A stretch of DNA of 19,377 bases from JBAXLO01 sp037134755 (GCA_037134755.1 JBAXLO010000071.1:1-19377), one strand, 5' to 3'; shown: positions 1 to 8,759, numbered from the stretch's first letter. Translations and numbers: made by a program. The notes: generated by a model from the sequence alone, not told the origin.

Positions 1-2
1 CC

Positions 3-1847
3 AACAGGATAAGCTGACAAATACAAAGGAGAATCTATCATGTGAGAATAAATCGCAAGAATAGGTTCGTCTTTACTACCAAAAACAGGAGCATAATATT
101 TATTCCAAACTTCTTTTGCAATAAGAATTACTTGTTCTTTCAACTGAGCAGGAGTTGCATCAGGATGTTGATACATCCATTTCCAAACACCCATATCAAC
201 CAACGAAACTCCCATAATCTCATAACAAGCCCAGAAGTTATCCAAAGCTAAATAATGATCTTTATTTGCGTCTGTGTTTTTAATACCTAAAAGTTCTAAA
301 TCTCTTTTCTGGAAAATGAAAGCAAGTGCTTCGGTAAACGCAGTATTTGGAACGCCATTCAATACATAATAGTCAACATCATTCAATGAGATTGTCTGTT
401 CCACATTATGACCGAACTCATGCACAGCAATATTATAGCCTTTGTAATTCATACCATCAGCAGGGATACGTGTACGCAATCGAGCTTTATCCGATTTCAT
501 CTGAGCGCCCCAAGCATGACCGGAACCTCTTGCAGCATCAACAGTAATTTTAGCAGTAATTGCAGCTGCCTTTTCAGGAGTAAACCCAAGTTTAATTAAG
601 ATTGCTGGTAATTCCTTCTCAAAGGCATCTTTATTAGGATATCTTTGTTTAGTTTGTGCATCAAGATCGCTTTCCTGCATAGTGCTACGTGGTTTGAAAC
701 CGTCATACCATATATCAAAAGGCTGTAATTTCCTGTCAAGTCTTTTACTTATTAATTTTGCAACTTCACTTACTTGTGATGATGAAATAAACTTTATAAA
801 TAGTTGCTCAACTTCCTCTTGAGGTATTTCCATCCCTTGATCAAATGCACGTTGTATGAAATTTGGATATTGTGGATTATAAATATCCAATGCTTTCTGA
901 GCTTTAAAGTTATTTAGTAATTGAAGGTATCTTGTATCTGGTTCTGGTGTTGCTGCAACTTCTTTAGTGCCATCCAAAACTTTATTTGTAAAAGGATTCC
1001 ATGATACTTTATCACTATTAATTACTTGTTGCGGAATATCTTGTTTGATGATATGTTTCATTACTTCATATATCATCTTTTGTTTTTCCAAACCTGTTTT
1101 ATTATAGTTAGATTTCAACTCATCACGTAAACCCCAATGCGTTATAAGCTTTAAATCTTTAGGGAATAAAGTCTTTCCCTTAGTATCTACCAAACTTCCC
1201 ATACATATATTATAGTCTGATATATATGTTTCAGAATTTGTGGTTGCTTCAGATACTTTTAACAATAAATCAGAAGGTACTCTTGATGTAAATAGGTCCC
1301 CTACTCTTGCATAAGCCCATTGTTGTCGGTTCCAGCTCTTGCCTTGTTCCATTTTTTCTTTTAATGAATAAAAAGGAAAGTTCAATAAGGTAATGAATGC
1401 AACTTTATTGTTAAACATGTCATCATTAAAGTGAGCAGAAGGATCATATCCACCAAATATTTCATCAACCGGCAACAATTCTCCCATATTTAAATGTAGA
1501 GGAAGTTTAAGGTCTACACTTATTTTATTATAATTTCCCATCAATACTTCCAAATTTGTAGATATTTTCTGGAAAACTAACTCTAATTTTATTGGATCAT
1601 TAATAAAGTTCTCTGTACAAAAAGTCTCGAAGTCCTTTACCGAACCATCTTTAGCAGTCCAGAACGATGCAGTTTGCAACACTCCTTTATTAATTCTAAA
1701 TCTGTTTTTCTCACCATATTTTGTTATTAATCCTGATATGGTTTTCTGAATTGTGTTTTGATCAATTGCACTCATCTTTTGAGCTTTTGTTGTTAATACA
1801 CTTCCTAAGAATACTAATGTTAAGAAGATTACCGATATTCTTTTCAT
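3..1847 (-). CDS. Exported M3-like zinc metallopeptidase (HEFGH), C-terminus cut by window edge
   Basis: The frame is open from an ATG at 1847 to the left edge, giving 615 visible codons and no stop, so the C-terminus lies outside the window. Residues 1-22 form a Sec signal peptide (basic MKR, hydrophobic core, cleavage near TKAQ), so the product is exported. Residues 476-480 read HEFGH (bases 408-422), a gluzincin zinc site. Glu506 in AFTEALAF lies 25 residues after the second His and fits the third zinc ligand. This HEFGH plus Glu spacing resembles the M3 (thimet oligopeptidase) group, but the following sequence (NVEQTISLNDVDYY) is not the classical M3 signature. The exact family is therefore inferred. 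A -7 box lies 26 nt upstream. It is probably a peptidase that trims peptides in the periplasm. The divergent neighbour is histidine ammonia-lyase, but a functional link is only a guess. Confidence 0.85.
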   Translation of the reverse strand, partial: MKRISVIFLTLVFLGSVLTTKAQKMSAIDQNTIQKTISGLITKYGEKNRFRINKGVLQTASFWTAKDGSVKDFETFCTENFINDPIKLELVFQKISTNLEVLMGNYNKISVDLKLPLHLNMGELLPVDEIFGGYDPSAHFNDDMFNNKVAFITLLNFPFYSLKEKMEQGKSWNRQQWAYARVGDLFTSRVPSDLLLKVSEATTNSETYISDYNICMGSLVDTKGKTLFPKDLKLITHWGLRDELKSNYNKTGLEKQKMIYEVMKHIIKQDIPQQVINSDKVSWNPFTNKVLDGTKEVAATPEPDTRYLQLLNNFKAQKALDIYNPQYPNFIQRAFDQGMEIPQEEVEQLFIKFISSSQVSEVAKLISKRLDRKLQPFDIWYDGFKPRSTMQESDLDAQTKQRYPNKDAFEKELPAILIKLGFTPEKAAAITAKITVDAARGSGHAWGAQMKSDKARLRTRIPADGMNYKGYNIAVHEFGHNVEQTISLNDVDYYVLNGVPNTAFTEALAFIFQKRDLELLGIKNTDANKDHYLALDNFWACYEIMGVSLVDMGVWKWMYQHPDATPAQLKEQVILIAKEVWNKYYAPVFGSKDEPILAIYSHMIDSPLYLSAYPV

Positions 1848-1873
1848 GTTTGTTATTGTATTTAATTTCTGAG

Positions 1874-1881
1874 CAAAGGTA
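1874..1881 (-). promoter_or_regulatory. Putative Bacteroidota -7 promoter box of the peptidase gene
   Basis: The minus strand reads TACCTTTG, a full match to the Bacteroidota -7 consensus TAnnTTTG, ending 26 nt before the ATG at 1847. No convincing -33 TTG element is seen at the expected distance. Confidence 0.6.
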
Positions 1882-2033
1882 AGAAGGTTTTTGATATAAC
1901 AGCACATTGTTTATTAATTTTAACATTGATTTAAGTACTATTATTCAAAATGAAGCACGATAGCAATACAATCTACATAAAATATTTATTCAAATCTTCA
2001 TATATATTTAACCTTTAGCACGAATATTTATAG

Positions 2034-2041
2034 TACTTTTG
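2034..2041 (+). promoter_or_regulatory. Putative Bacteroidota -7 promoter box of hutH
   Basis: TACTTTTG matches the TAnnTTTG consensus exactly and ends 23 nt before the hutH ATG. With the box at 1874-1881 it makes the 1848-2064 gap a divergent promoter region. A TTTA at 2014-2017 is the nearest -33 candidate but is closer than usual. Confidence 0.6.
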
Positions 2042-2064
2042 CAGAAAATTGAATCTACTATAAA

Positions 2065-3588
2065 ATGAAAGTACATTATATCGACAACAATGTCTTAAGC
2101 TTCGAAACTATTGATGAAATTATCAATAATCATTATACTATTAAGCTTTCTGATGAAGCTAAAAATAAAATAATTAAGTGCCGTGCCTATCTTGATAATA
2201 AGATGAAGTCGCAGGTTGAGCCTATTTATGGTATTAATACCGGCTTTGGTTCTTTATGTAATCATGTTATCTCTAATGAAGACCTCAGTGCTTTACAAAA
2301 GAATCTTGTGATGTCGCATGCTTGTGGCACTGGCGAAGAAGTTCCTCAGGAAATCGTTAAATTGATGCTTTTATTAAAAGCTCAATCGCTATCTTATGGA
2401 CATTCGGGGGTGCAATTAATAACTGTAGAGCGTTTGTTGGATTTCTATAATAATGATATCATACCTGTTGTTTATCAGCAGGGTTCCTTAGGTGCTTCCG
2501 GCGATCTTTCGCCGCTTGCCCATATGTCTTTGCCTCTTCTTGGCTTAGGCGAAGTTTATTATAAGGATAGAAAGATGAATGCCGATGCTATCTTGAATAA
2601 GTTTAAATGGAAATCTGTCGAATTGCAATCAAAAGAGGGGCTTGCTTTATTAAACGGAACTCAGTTTATGAGTGCTTATGGCGTATATTCCTGTCTAAGG
2701 GTCTTTAAATTGTCACGTTTGGCCGATGTTATCGGAGCTCTTTCTTTGGATGCCTTTGATGGACGTATCGAACCTTTCCACGAACTCATTCAATTGGTTC
2801 GTCCGCATAAAGGTCAGATAAAAACAGCTCGTCGTATTAACAATTTACTCGAAGGTAGCGAGCTTATTCATCGTGCTAAGGAGCATGTGCAGGATCCTTA
2901 TTCTTTCCGTTGTATCCCTCAGGTTCACGGGGCTTCCAAAGATTCCATCAATTATGTTTCCTATGTTTTCAAGAACGAAATTAACTCAGTTACTGACAAT
3001 CCTACTATCTTTCCTGATCAGGATTTGATAATCTCAGCAGGCAATTTCCATGGTCAGCCTTTAGCTTTGGCTCTCGATAACCTTGCTATCGCACTTGCAG
3101 AGCTTGGAAATATCTCCGAACGTCGTACTTATCAACTTATTTCGGGCAAGCGCAACCTTCCGCATTTCTTGGTTTCGCATCCCGGTTTGAATAGTGGTTT
3201 TATGATTCCTCAATATACATCTGCTTCTATCGTTAGCCAGAACAAGCAGCTATGTACTCCTTCTTCAGTTGATTCTATTGAGTCTTCACAAGGGCAGGAG
3301 GACCATGTAAGTATGGGAGCCAATGCTGCTACCAAATGTTTTAAAGTAATGGAAAACTTAGAGAAGATTATTGCTATCGAATTGTTCAATGCAGCACAGG
3401 CCATGGAGTTCCGTCGTCCAGCTAAGACTTCCCCATATCTCGAAAACTTTGTTGCAGCTTACCGCAAATACGTTAAATTCATCGAAGACGACGAAATTAT
3501 GTACACCAACATAGCTAAGTCTATCAATTTCTTAAGAGATTACAAATTGGAGTTACCTGGAGAGGATGTAACCAAGTATCAGCTTTAG
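2065..3588 (+). CDS. hutH: Histidine ammonia-lyase
   Basis: It deaminates L-histidine to trans-urocanate, the first step of histidine degradation, in the cytoplasm. At 507 residues it has the usual family length. The Ala144-Ser145-Gly146 triad (GSLGASGDLSPLAHM) is the precursor of the MIO electrophile. Other family residues are visible: Tyr55 in YGINTGFG, Ser84-His85 in VMSHACGTG, Asn198 in LLNGTQ, Tyr279 and Arg282 in PYSFRCIPQ, and Glu412 in GQEDHVSMG. Ser-His at the selectivity position and the Glu of QEDHVSMG favour HAL over tyrosine or phenylalanine ammonia-lyase. The start is the ATG 23 nt after a -7 box. No hutU, hutI or hutG is adjacent. The gene sits alone on the plus strand among minus-strand genes for exported proteins and ends in its own terminator. 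Confidence 0.95.
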   Translation: MKVHYIDNNVLSFETIDEIINNHYTIKLSDEAKNKIIKCRAYLDNKMKSQVEPIYGINTGFGSLCNHVISNEDLSALQKNLVMSHACGTGEEVPQEIVKLMLLLKAQSLSYGHSGVQLITVERLLDFYNNDIIPVVYQQGSLGASGDLSPLAHMSLPLLGLGEVYYKDRKMNADAILNKFKWKSVELQSKEGLALLNGTQFMSAYGVYSCLRVFKLSRLADVIGALSLDAFDGRIEPFHELIQLVRPHKGQIKTARRINNLLEGSELIHRAKEHVQDPYSFRCIPQVHGASKDSINYVSYVFKNEINSVTDNPTIFPDQDLIISAGNFHGQPLALALDNLAIALAELGNISERRTYQLISGKRNLPHFLVSHPGLNSGFMIPQYTSASIVSQNKQLCTPSSVDSIESSQGQEDHVSMGANAATKCFKVMENLEKIIAIELFNAAQAMEFRRPAKTSPYLENFVAAYRKYVKFIEDDEIMYTNIAKSINFLRDYKLELPGEDVTKYQL

Positions 3589-3660
3589 TTTAGGAATAAT
3601 GTTATTAATGTTTTTAATGTTTATGGTAGCTTTTAAAGGCTTTCCATAATCATTAATAAG

Positions 3661-3700
3661 AAAAGGAAACTTAAAAAAAGGTTTCCTTTTTTTATTTTTA
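3661..3700 (+). terminator. Rho-independent terminator of hutH, probably bidirectional
   Basis: A perfect 10-bp stem, AAAAGGAAAC (3661-3670) with GTTTCCTTTT (3681-3690), encloses a 10-nt loop. On the plus strand a T-rich run continues to about 3699. The A-run before the left arm would also serve a transcript coming from the right. Confidence 0.85.
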
Positions 3701-3714
3701 TAAATGGATTTGAT

Positions 3715-4005
3715 AAAAATATACTTCGGATAGCTAAAAATAACTTTCGGCATCCAAAAAACAACTTTCGGCATCCGATAAATTATCTTCAGTATCCAAA
3801 AAAATACTTTCCGTCTTCAAAAAACAACTTTCGATGAGCTAAAAATAACTTTCAGTTTGCTAAAAATAACATTCGGCATCCGAAAAAATAAATTCAGGAT
3901 CCAAAAAAGTACTTTCGATAGCACAAAAAATACTTTCGGCATCCGAAAAAATACTTTCGGCATCCGAAAAAATACTTTCCGTCTGCCAAAATTAACTATA
4001 CATAT
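3715..4005. repeat. 21-bp tandem repeat array with phased A-tracts, about 14 units
   Basis: Each unit is an A-tract of 5-6 bases followed by a core near TACTTTCGGCATCCG. Counting from the CTTTCGG core, successive units start exactly 21 bp apart (3744, 3765, 3786, 3807, 3828, 3849, 3870, 3891, 3912, 3933, 3954, 3975, 3996), with substitutions but no insertions or deletions. Two neighbouring units near 3926-3968 are identical; those at the ends are diverged. The plus-strand frame reads as heptads such as KNTFGIR but is broken by TAA at 3779-3781. The minus-strand frame (RMPKVFF heptads) is broken by a TGA. A protein product is therefore doubtful. The array fills the convergent gap between the hutH terminator and the 4157-6398 gene set. 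A period of two helical turns with phased A-tracts predicts intrinsically curved DNA (inference). There are no spacers, so it is not CRISPR. Confidence 0.85.
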
Positions 4006-4156
4006 GGGGGAATCATCTATACATTTAGGTAAAACAGAAATACAATCTAATAAACTGACTTTACCTTAGTTGTAAACAACTATTCATTCGTATAAAAAAC
4101 TTATAGTCTTTATAATTCAAATATTATTGCTTGATATTTTAAAGATATACTAACTT

Positions 4157-4783
4157 TTATTCACCATCATCATCTTCCTCTTCACCTTCATCCCAAACAA
4201 ATGTTTTATCAAATACAATTTCCAATCTTGGCATTGTAAATCCCCCTGCTTCAATAGTTTTAACAAATGCTGCGATTCTAATATCCTTTCCTTCTATTGC
4301 GCTTACATCATCCAAAAAGGTAGTATCAGCCATTTCATACCTTTCAAAATCATGTATCACAGTGTGCAAATCATTTGCCGAACAAGAATACATACATTTC
4401 TTATCCTCAGTTAAACGTATGCAATTAAACATACACTCCTGATTAAAGGTTCTGGGAGGTGTTATTATCGGTTTCCCAATATATTTAGCTACCTTCTTTA
4501 CAGCTTCATCTTTATCATAAACTTTATTGCCTAATTTAGCAGCTACACATCTTATATACATATATCTCACTATCGCCGGATCAGCTAAACTATCATCTTT
4601 ATCATTAAATTTATTCAAATATTTAAGACTAAGTTTTTCGGCATCATTCCATTTCTCAGTACTCAAAAGTTGAATTAACTTATCCCATTCTTCGCCGGTA
4701 ATTTCTTTCTTGTTCTCCTGACTGTAAATGCTTAAACTGATTAGGCATAACAATGCAATTGCAAATAATTTAAATCTTTTCAT
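4157..4783 (-). CDS. Exported protein of unknown function with two CX3C motifs and an acidic tail
   Basis: This is a 208-residue protein that I do not recognise. Residues 1-21 form a Sec signal peptide with cleavage near IYSQ. Residues 27-105 look helical and include a WDKL...EKWNDAEKLSLKYL stretch reminiscent of a single TPR-like hairpin. Four cysteines are arranged as CX3C-X8-CX3C (Cys117, Cys121, Cys130, Cys134), a pattern that could give two disulfides across a helical hairpin or bind a metal. The last residues are strongly acidic (DEGEEEDDDGE). It is the last gene of a possible three-gene unit, 58 bp after the preceding gene. No hairpin terminator follows; the transcript would run toward the 21-bp array. 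Confidence 0.75.
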   Translation of the reverse strand: MKRFKLFAIALLCLISLSIYSQENKKEITGEEWDKLIQLLSTEKWNDAEKLSLKYLNKFNDKDDSLADPAIVRYMYIRCVAAKLGNKVYDKDEAVKKVAKYIGKPIITPPRTFNQECMFNCIRLTEDKKCMYSCSANDLHTVIHDFERYEMADTTFLDDVSAIEGKDIRIAAFVKTIEAGGFTMPRLEIVFDKTFVWDEGEEEDDDGE

Positions 4784-4841
4784 TACTATAATCTTTTAGT
4801 TTAATACAATATGTTTTCTCTGTTTTTATTTAATGATAAAT

Positions 4842-5876
4842 TTACTTTCTTTTTGCTATAAATTTATAAGTCTTTGTTTTGTCTTTATTTGTCCAGCTTC
4901 CTGCCATCTTCTTTCCATCAAATATAGCGTTAAAAGTCCCGGTATTATCTATCTCATCATCATTTTCTTTCATTTCTAAGATACTTCCATTCAGTTTACC
5001 TGAAATATTAATACTTTTTCTGTATTTTAAATAAGCATAATTTCCATAAATACCATCATCAAAGCTATTTTCAATAATCATAACAATCTTGTTTTTACCA
5101 ATAATCCCTTCAAAAAGCTGTGGTAAATCATTTGAACGAAACTTTGAAATATTATCTTTAGATAAACCGAATACAGCTCTTCCATAAGCATTTAAATATG
5201 CTTTAAATTCCGATAAATTAAAGCTGACTATCATATCTAAATCATCAAACTTCTGCCCTTTGTTCAAACAATTATCTCCATCAATACAAATACATGTATC
5301 TTTAATGTAAAAATTATCAAGTTTGTCGGTTTTTAAGCAATCAATATTAGTACTTAATTCTTCTTCATCAGTTGAATTAAGTTTTTTCCACTCTTCATTA
5401 AATTTATTAACTCTTACATTTACAATTGTTTTATTATAAATCTTAAATCCTTCTTCGGTAAACAAATCTTTAAGCTTTACTAAGTCTCCATTTCCCGAAT
5501 TAAACACATAATATCCCGTCCAATATGTACATGTGGCTCCACAATACGATTCCGAAAAGTTTAAACATAATAATTTAGAGTTGTTCATATTTATTTCATA
5601 ACTAATGTCATATTTACTTCCTCCATAAATATCATTATCATCTTTGGCTACTACATTAAATATGTTTTCCAATTTAGAATCACACAATTGTTCCAGTTCT
5701 TTAAGTTGTAAAAACTGATTAATTTTTCTAGAAGTTATGCTATCTTTAGAATTGTTAAAGATAGGAAAATGAAAACTTTCTCCATTCATAACATCTTTTA
5801 CATCAAAATAATTTGATTGTGCTTTCGCAGAAATAAAAATAAATATAATGAATATAGCTACGACAATATTTTTCAT
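4842..5876 (-). CDS. Exported DUF3298-like protein with C-terminal beta-sandwich-like domain
   Basis: The product has 344 residues, with a signal peptide at 1-20 (hydrophobic core, cleavage after SAKAQ). Residues about 85-235 contain a segment (YYVFNSGNGDLVKLKDLF at 122-139) resembling the DUF3298/RsiV-like fold found in exported proteins, preceded by a Cys-rich loop (YCGATC at 111-116). Residues about 255-344 match a small beta-rich domain common at the C-termini of Bacteroidota secreted proteins (GNYAYLKYRKSINISG, then GTFNAIFDGKKMAGSWTN). Neither has a defined enzymatic role, and both assignments are made by eye. The ATG at 5876 directly abuts the TAA of the reductase gene (TAAATG), so the two are likely translationally coupled. 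Confidence 0.75.
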   Translation of the reverse strand: MKNIVVAIFIIFIFISAKAQSNYFDVKDVMNGESFHFPIFNNSKDSITSRKINQFLQLKELEQLCDSKLENIFNVVAKDDNDIYGGSKYDISYEINMNNSKLLCLNFSESYCGATCTYWTGYYVFNSGNGDLVKLKDLFTEEGFKIYNKTIVNVRVNKFNEEWKKLNSTDEEELSTNIDCLKTDKLDNFYIKDTCICIDGDNCLNKGQKFDDLDMIVSFNLSEFKAYLNAYGRAVFGLSKDNISKFRSNDLPQLFEGIIGKNKIVMIIENSFDDGIYGNYAYLKYRKSINISGKLNGSILEMKENDDEIDNTGTFNAIFDGKKMAGSWTNKDKTKTYKFIAKRK

Positions 5877-6398
5877 TTATCTTTTGTAATGAAGTTGAAT
5901 TAAACCGGTTTTATATTGTTTAGAACGTATTAATTCAAGATTTTGTTCCATAATACTGCCTTTAAAAAGCCTTAACCCATCACCAAGCAATATCGGAATT
6001 ATCGAAATAATATATTCATCAATTAAATTGTCTTGCATAAGCAGATTTACAATCTCTGCACCACCATCAATAAAAATATTTTTACCTTCATTTTGTTTTA
6101 ATTCTAAAATAAGTTCTTTAAGATTACCTGTATAAAAACTTATTTTACCTTTTGAAGGAGCTGGAGTTCTTGTAAATATATATGAATCTATGTCAACATG
6201 AGGAAATTCTTTAACTTGAGTCATTACCCAATCATAAGTTTTCCTTCCCATAATTACGGTGTCAATTTCTTTAATAAAATCATTATAACCATAATCTTCA
6301 CCATCTTTCTGAACGATTGATAAAAAGGACATATCGTTATTATTTTTAGCAATATACCCATCCAAACTCATTGCAATATATAGGATTACTTTTCTCAT
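5877..6398 (-). CDS. RibD C-terminal / dihydrofolate reductase-like oxidoreductase
   Basis: A 173-residue cytoplasmic protein of the RibD_C/DHFR superfamily, which uses NAD(P)H. Characteristic segments are the N-terminal strand and loop MRKVILYIAMSLDGYIA, GRKTYDWV at 51-58, the nucleotide-binding FIDGGAEIVNLL at 109-120, and PILLGDGLRLF at 135-145. The length is typical of the stand-alone DHFR-like members common in Bacteroidota, whose substrates are mostly unknown. It lacks the deaminase domain of a full RibD, and the family resemblance does not show that it acts on folate or riboflavin precursors. It is the first gene of the 6398-4157 unit. No clear -7 box was found in the 69-bp gap upstream. 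Confidence 0.88.
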   Translation of the reverse strand: MRKVILYIAMSLDGYIAKNNNDMSFLSIVQKDGEDYGYNDFIKEIDTVIMGRKTYDWVMTQVKEFPHVDIDSYIFTRTPAPSKGKISFYTGNLKELILELKQNEGKNIFIDGGAEIVNLLMQDNLIDEYIISIIPILLGDGLRLFKGSIMEQNLELIRSKQYKTGLIQLHYKR

Positions 6399-6467
6399 CT
6401 TAATTAAATAAAATATAAATCTATTATCTATTCTAAAACCAATAAATATTATTAAGTCAATATAATA

Positions 6468-8720
6468 TTAATAGATTAATTTCCTTTCCTTTGGTGTTGT
6501 ATTCAGCTTTTTTACTTTTCCATTCTCATACACGCCTTCAATAGTAGTGTTATCAGGAGTCCTAACTTTAAAATGCACATCCCATTCTTTAGGCCAGGCC
6601 TTAAACATATATGTTTTATCATCCTCATATTGAACAAGCATCCTTTGAAGTGCTATCATTGCAACATTTCCATGATCTTGGTCAGGTGTCCAGTCATAAT
6701 TTGGACCCCAAAAGGCAGGAAATCTAAAGTTTTTATCCCAATTGTTAAAACTTTGTACAACCATACGTTTTGCTTCAGCAGTTAATCCAAGATAAGCCGC
6801 TTGTATTGAGTTCTGTTGCCAGCCTCCATTCTCCTTATGATTTCTTACAGCAAAAGTTCTTTTAGCTAATTCAATATTAGGTTTGCCAATACCATAAGTT
6901 CTATAAGGAAATACAGCATAAAGCTCAGGGTTTTCTGAATTAGCTTTATTACTATATTCCATTGCAGGCGCAATTAAAGTATCATTATTAACAACTCTTA
7001 ATGGTATTGATGGCAAATCATTTATTAACTTTCTCCATTGCTGCCGTTGAGTTTCTGAAGTAAATGATTGTGGCAAAGCTAACATCTTTTCGGCAACTTT
7101 TTTAATACCTACTATCTCAGGCAATGGATTAATAGCTGTATGAAATGTTTCGAGTGACATTGCAGGAGTAAAAAGAATCTTGCCGTTATTACCACGTTTC
7201 CAATGTTGATCATAGAAAGTAAGTATCTCAGAAGCAAAAGGCATAAGTGTGTCACTTGCAAAACTATTACTGTTAGTAAACGAATAATAATCAAGCATCA
7301 TCAAAGATAATTCCAATCCTCCCGACCAATAATATCTTATATATGGGTTTGTTACAAAACCATCGGCATGGTCCTTTCTATTACAACCATAATCGCCATT
7401 AGCATAAGTCCCCCAGAAGTTCATTGTCTCGGGAAAATAAGCACCATCATGATTAAAATATTTTCTGGTAGCATATTTACGTTGCGGAAGATCAGTTAGA
7501 AACATTCCAAACAAAGGTTTCATCATGTCAAGATCACCCGATACAAGCATAGACCAATAAGGCAAACGTGTATTCTGAAACCAGTAACATCCACCCCAGG
7601 CCCTAAAATCTGCATCAATTCCTTTGTAATCATCAGTCCTATTATAGGTATCTACAGTAAAGATAGTGCCATTGAATTTAATAGGAGAGTTGCCTCTTCC
7701 TCCACATGCATTGATAAAACGCTGCAATATATATCCTCGTGTTACTGCTTCAGCTTGTGTGCTATTAGCTGAATCTTTGGAAGTTATAAATAGGTAGTTT
7801 CTGTCCCAGAATTGTTTCCACCAATTAGTATGTGCACTTTTACGTGCTTTTGTTGAGATACTTTTAATGTCTGTTTCTTTATTTAATAAAGCATTTTTCC
7901 AGCTATCAATACTCCCCATTTTAGTTAATGGATATATGTTTATCTGGAAATGATTTGAAGTGTTTTTGCTAATCAAAAAAGTATCTGATTTACTCACTAA
8001 ACCTTCACCTTCTATCATTATTCCATAAGTTAGGTTAAGCAGTGGGTCTATATTGCTTTTAGCAAATTCACCAAGAGCTTCCAGTTCAAGATTATCTTTC
8101 CAGATTGAATACTTATTATGGTGACAACTGATAATTTGATTATTATTAATAAGAATAGTATCCGGTTCCTGATAAATATCTCCTGTACAATCTTTCGCAA
8201 ACTGCGTTTCTCCAAGTCCCCAAACAGAAAAACCTTCCTTCCCTTTTATCTGATGTCTTGTTTTTCTCCACGATTCATATGAAACCTGAACATTTACAGG
8301 AGTCTTACTGTCAACATCTACTTGTATTGTTGGATGATTAGCATCTATCCAAAACTTTATCTTTGTTTTACCATAATTAATTAAGATTTCACCTTCTTCT
8401 AAATTCAATACTTGTGCAAAAGTTTCTTTCTTAAAGGGATTAGGACTAATTGTAAATCTTACTTTTCCAAGCTTAAGCAGTCGTCCTATTTCGCTCCATG
8501 CATCTGTTTTAGATACATAAAACGCAAGGTCTCCATTTTCCTCAACCCATACATTAGCACCAATATCACCATTGCCTATAGGCATTGATCCCTGTGAGTT
8601 TATGCCTGGTGTTGTCCATTTAATAGTGTAATCATTTAAAGTTGTCTTTTGAGCATTAACTCCACTAGTTAAGATTATATTGAATATAATAGTGAAGAGT
8701 AACTTATAGGATGTTTTCAT
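6468..8720 (-). CDS. Exported DUF5703-type, GH95-like glycoside hydrolase
   Basis: The product has 750 residues with a signal peptide at 1-23 (cleavage near VNAQ). Residues about 30-270 form an N-terminal beta-sandwich opening with SMPIGNGDIGANVWVEENG (45-63), which resembles DUF5703 and the LPIGNGRLGAMV start of GH95 alpha-L-fucosidases. Residues about 290-700 look like an (alpha/alpha)6 barrel. SPIKFNGTIFTVD (345-357), DADFRAWGGCYWFQNTRLPYW (369-389 region) and NGGWQQNSIQAAYLGL (631-646) sit where GH95 has its PANLQG, NINLQMNYW and GWSxAWK segments. The C-terminal beta part is residues 705-750. Catalytic residues cannot be assigned confidently, and fucosidase activity is not claimed. It lies 39 bp after the SGNH lipoprotein gene, so the two are probably co-transcribed. 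Confidence 0.82.
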   Translation of the reverse strand: MKTSYKLLFTIIFNIILTSGVNAQKTTLNDYTIKWTTPGINSQGSMPIGNGDIGANVWVEENGDLAFYVSKTDAWSEIGRLLKLGKVRFTISPNPFKKETFAQVLNLEEGEILINYGKTKIKFWIDANHPTIQVDVDSKTPVNVQVSYESWRKTRHQIKGKEGFSVWGLGETQFAKDCTGDIYQEPDTILINNNQIISCHHNKYSIWKDNLELEALGEFAKSNIDPLLNLTYGIMIEGEGLVSKSDTFLISKNTSNHFQINIYPLTKMGSIDSWKNALLNKETDIKSISTKARKSAHTNWWKQFWDRNYLFITSKDSANSTQAEAVTRGYILQRFINACGGRGNSPIKFNGTIFTVDTYNRTDDYKGIDADFRAWGGCYWFQNTRLPYWSMLVSGDLDMMKPLFGMFLTDLPQRKYATRKYFNHDGAYFPETMNFWGTYANGDYGCNRKDHADGFVTNPYIRYYWSGGLELSLMMLDYYSFTNSNSFASDTLMPFASEILTFYDQHWKRGNNGKILFTPAMSLETFHTAINPLPEIVGIKKVAEKMLALPQSFTSETQRQQWRKLINDLPSIPLRVVNNDTLIAPAMEYSNKANSENPELYAVFPYRTYGIGKPNIELAKRTFAVRNHKENGGWQQNSIQAAYLGLTAEAKRMVVQSFNNWDKNFRFPAFWGPNYDWTPDQDHGNVAMIALQRMLVQYEDDKTYMFKAWPKEWDVHFKVRTPDNTTIEGVYENGKVKKLNTTPKERKLIY

Positions 8721-8759
8721 AAGTTTAGTTTTTGTTTTAATATTTAGAATTCAATATTA

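Noticed and set aside
42..599. Short plus-strand open frames at the left edge
   Set aside because: They lie antisense to the peptidase frame, which is open across the whole stretch and carries the HEFGH motif.
3553..3774. Minus-strand open frame starting MPKVVFW
   Set aside because: It begins in the array, runs through the hutH terminator into the hutH 3' end, and has no recognisable domain.
3715..4005. CRISPR array
   Set aside because: Units are 21 bp and directly adjacent with no unique spacers, and there are no cas genes.
3857..4069. Open frame reading as KNTFGIR heptads
   Set aside because: It needs a TTG start inside the array, a TAA breaks the same repeat frame upstream, and the openness follows from a repeat unit without stops in that frame.
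6445..6469. AT-only 8-bp inverted repeat at the end of the GH95-like gene as a terminator
   Set aside because: The stem has no G-C pairs and overlaps the stop codon, so it is too weak to call.
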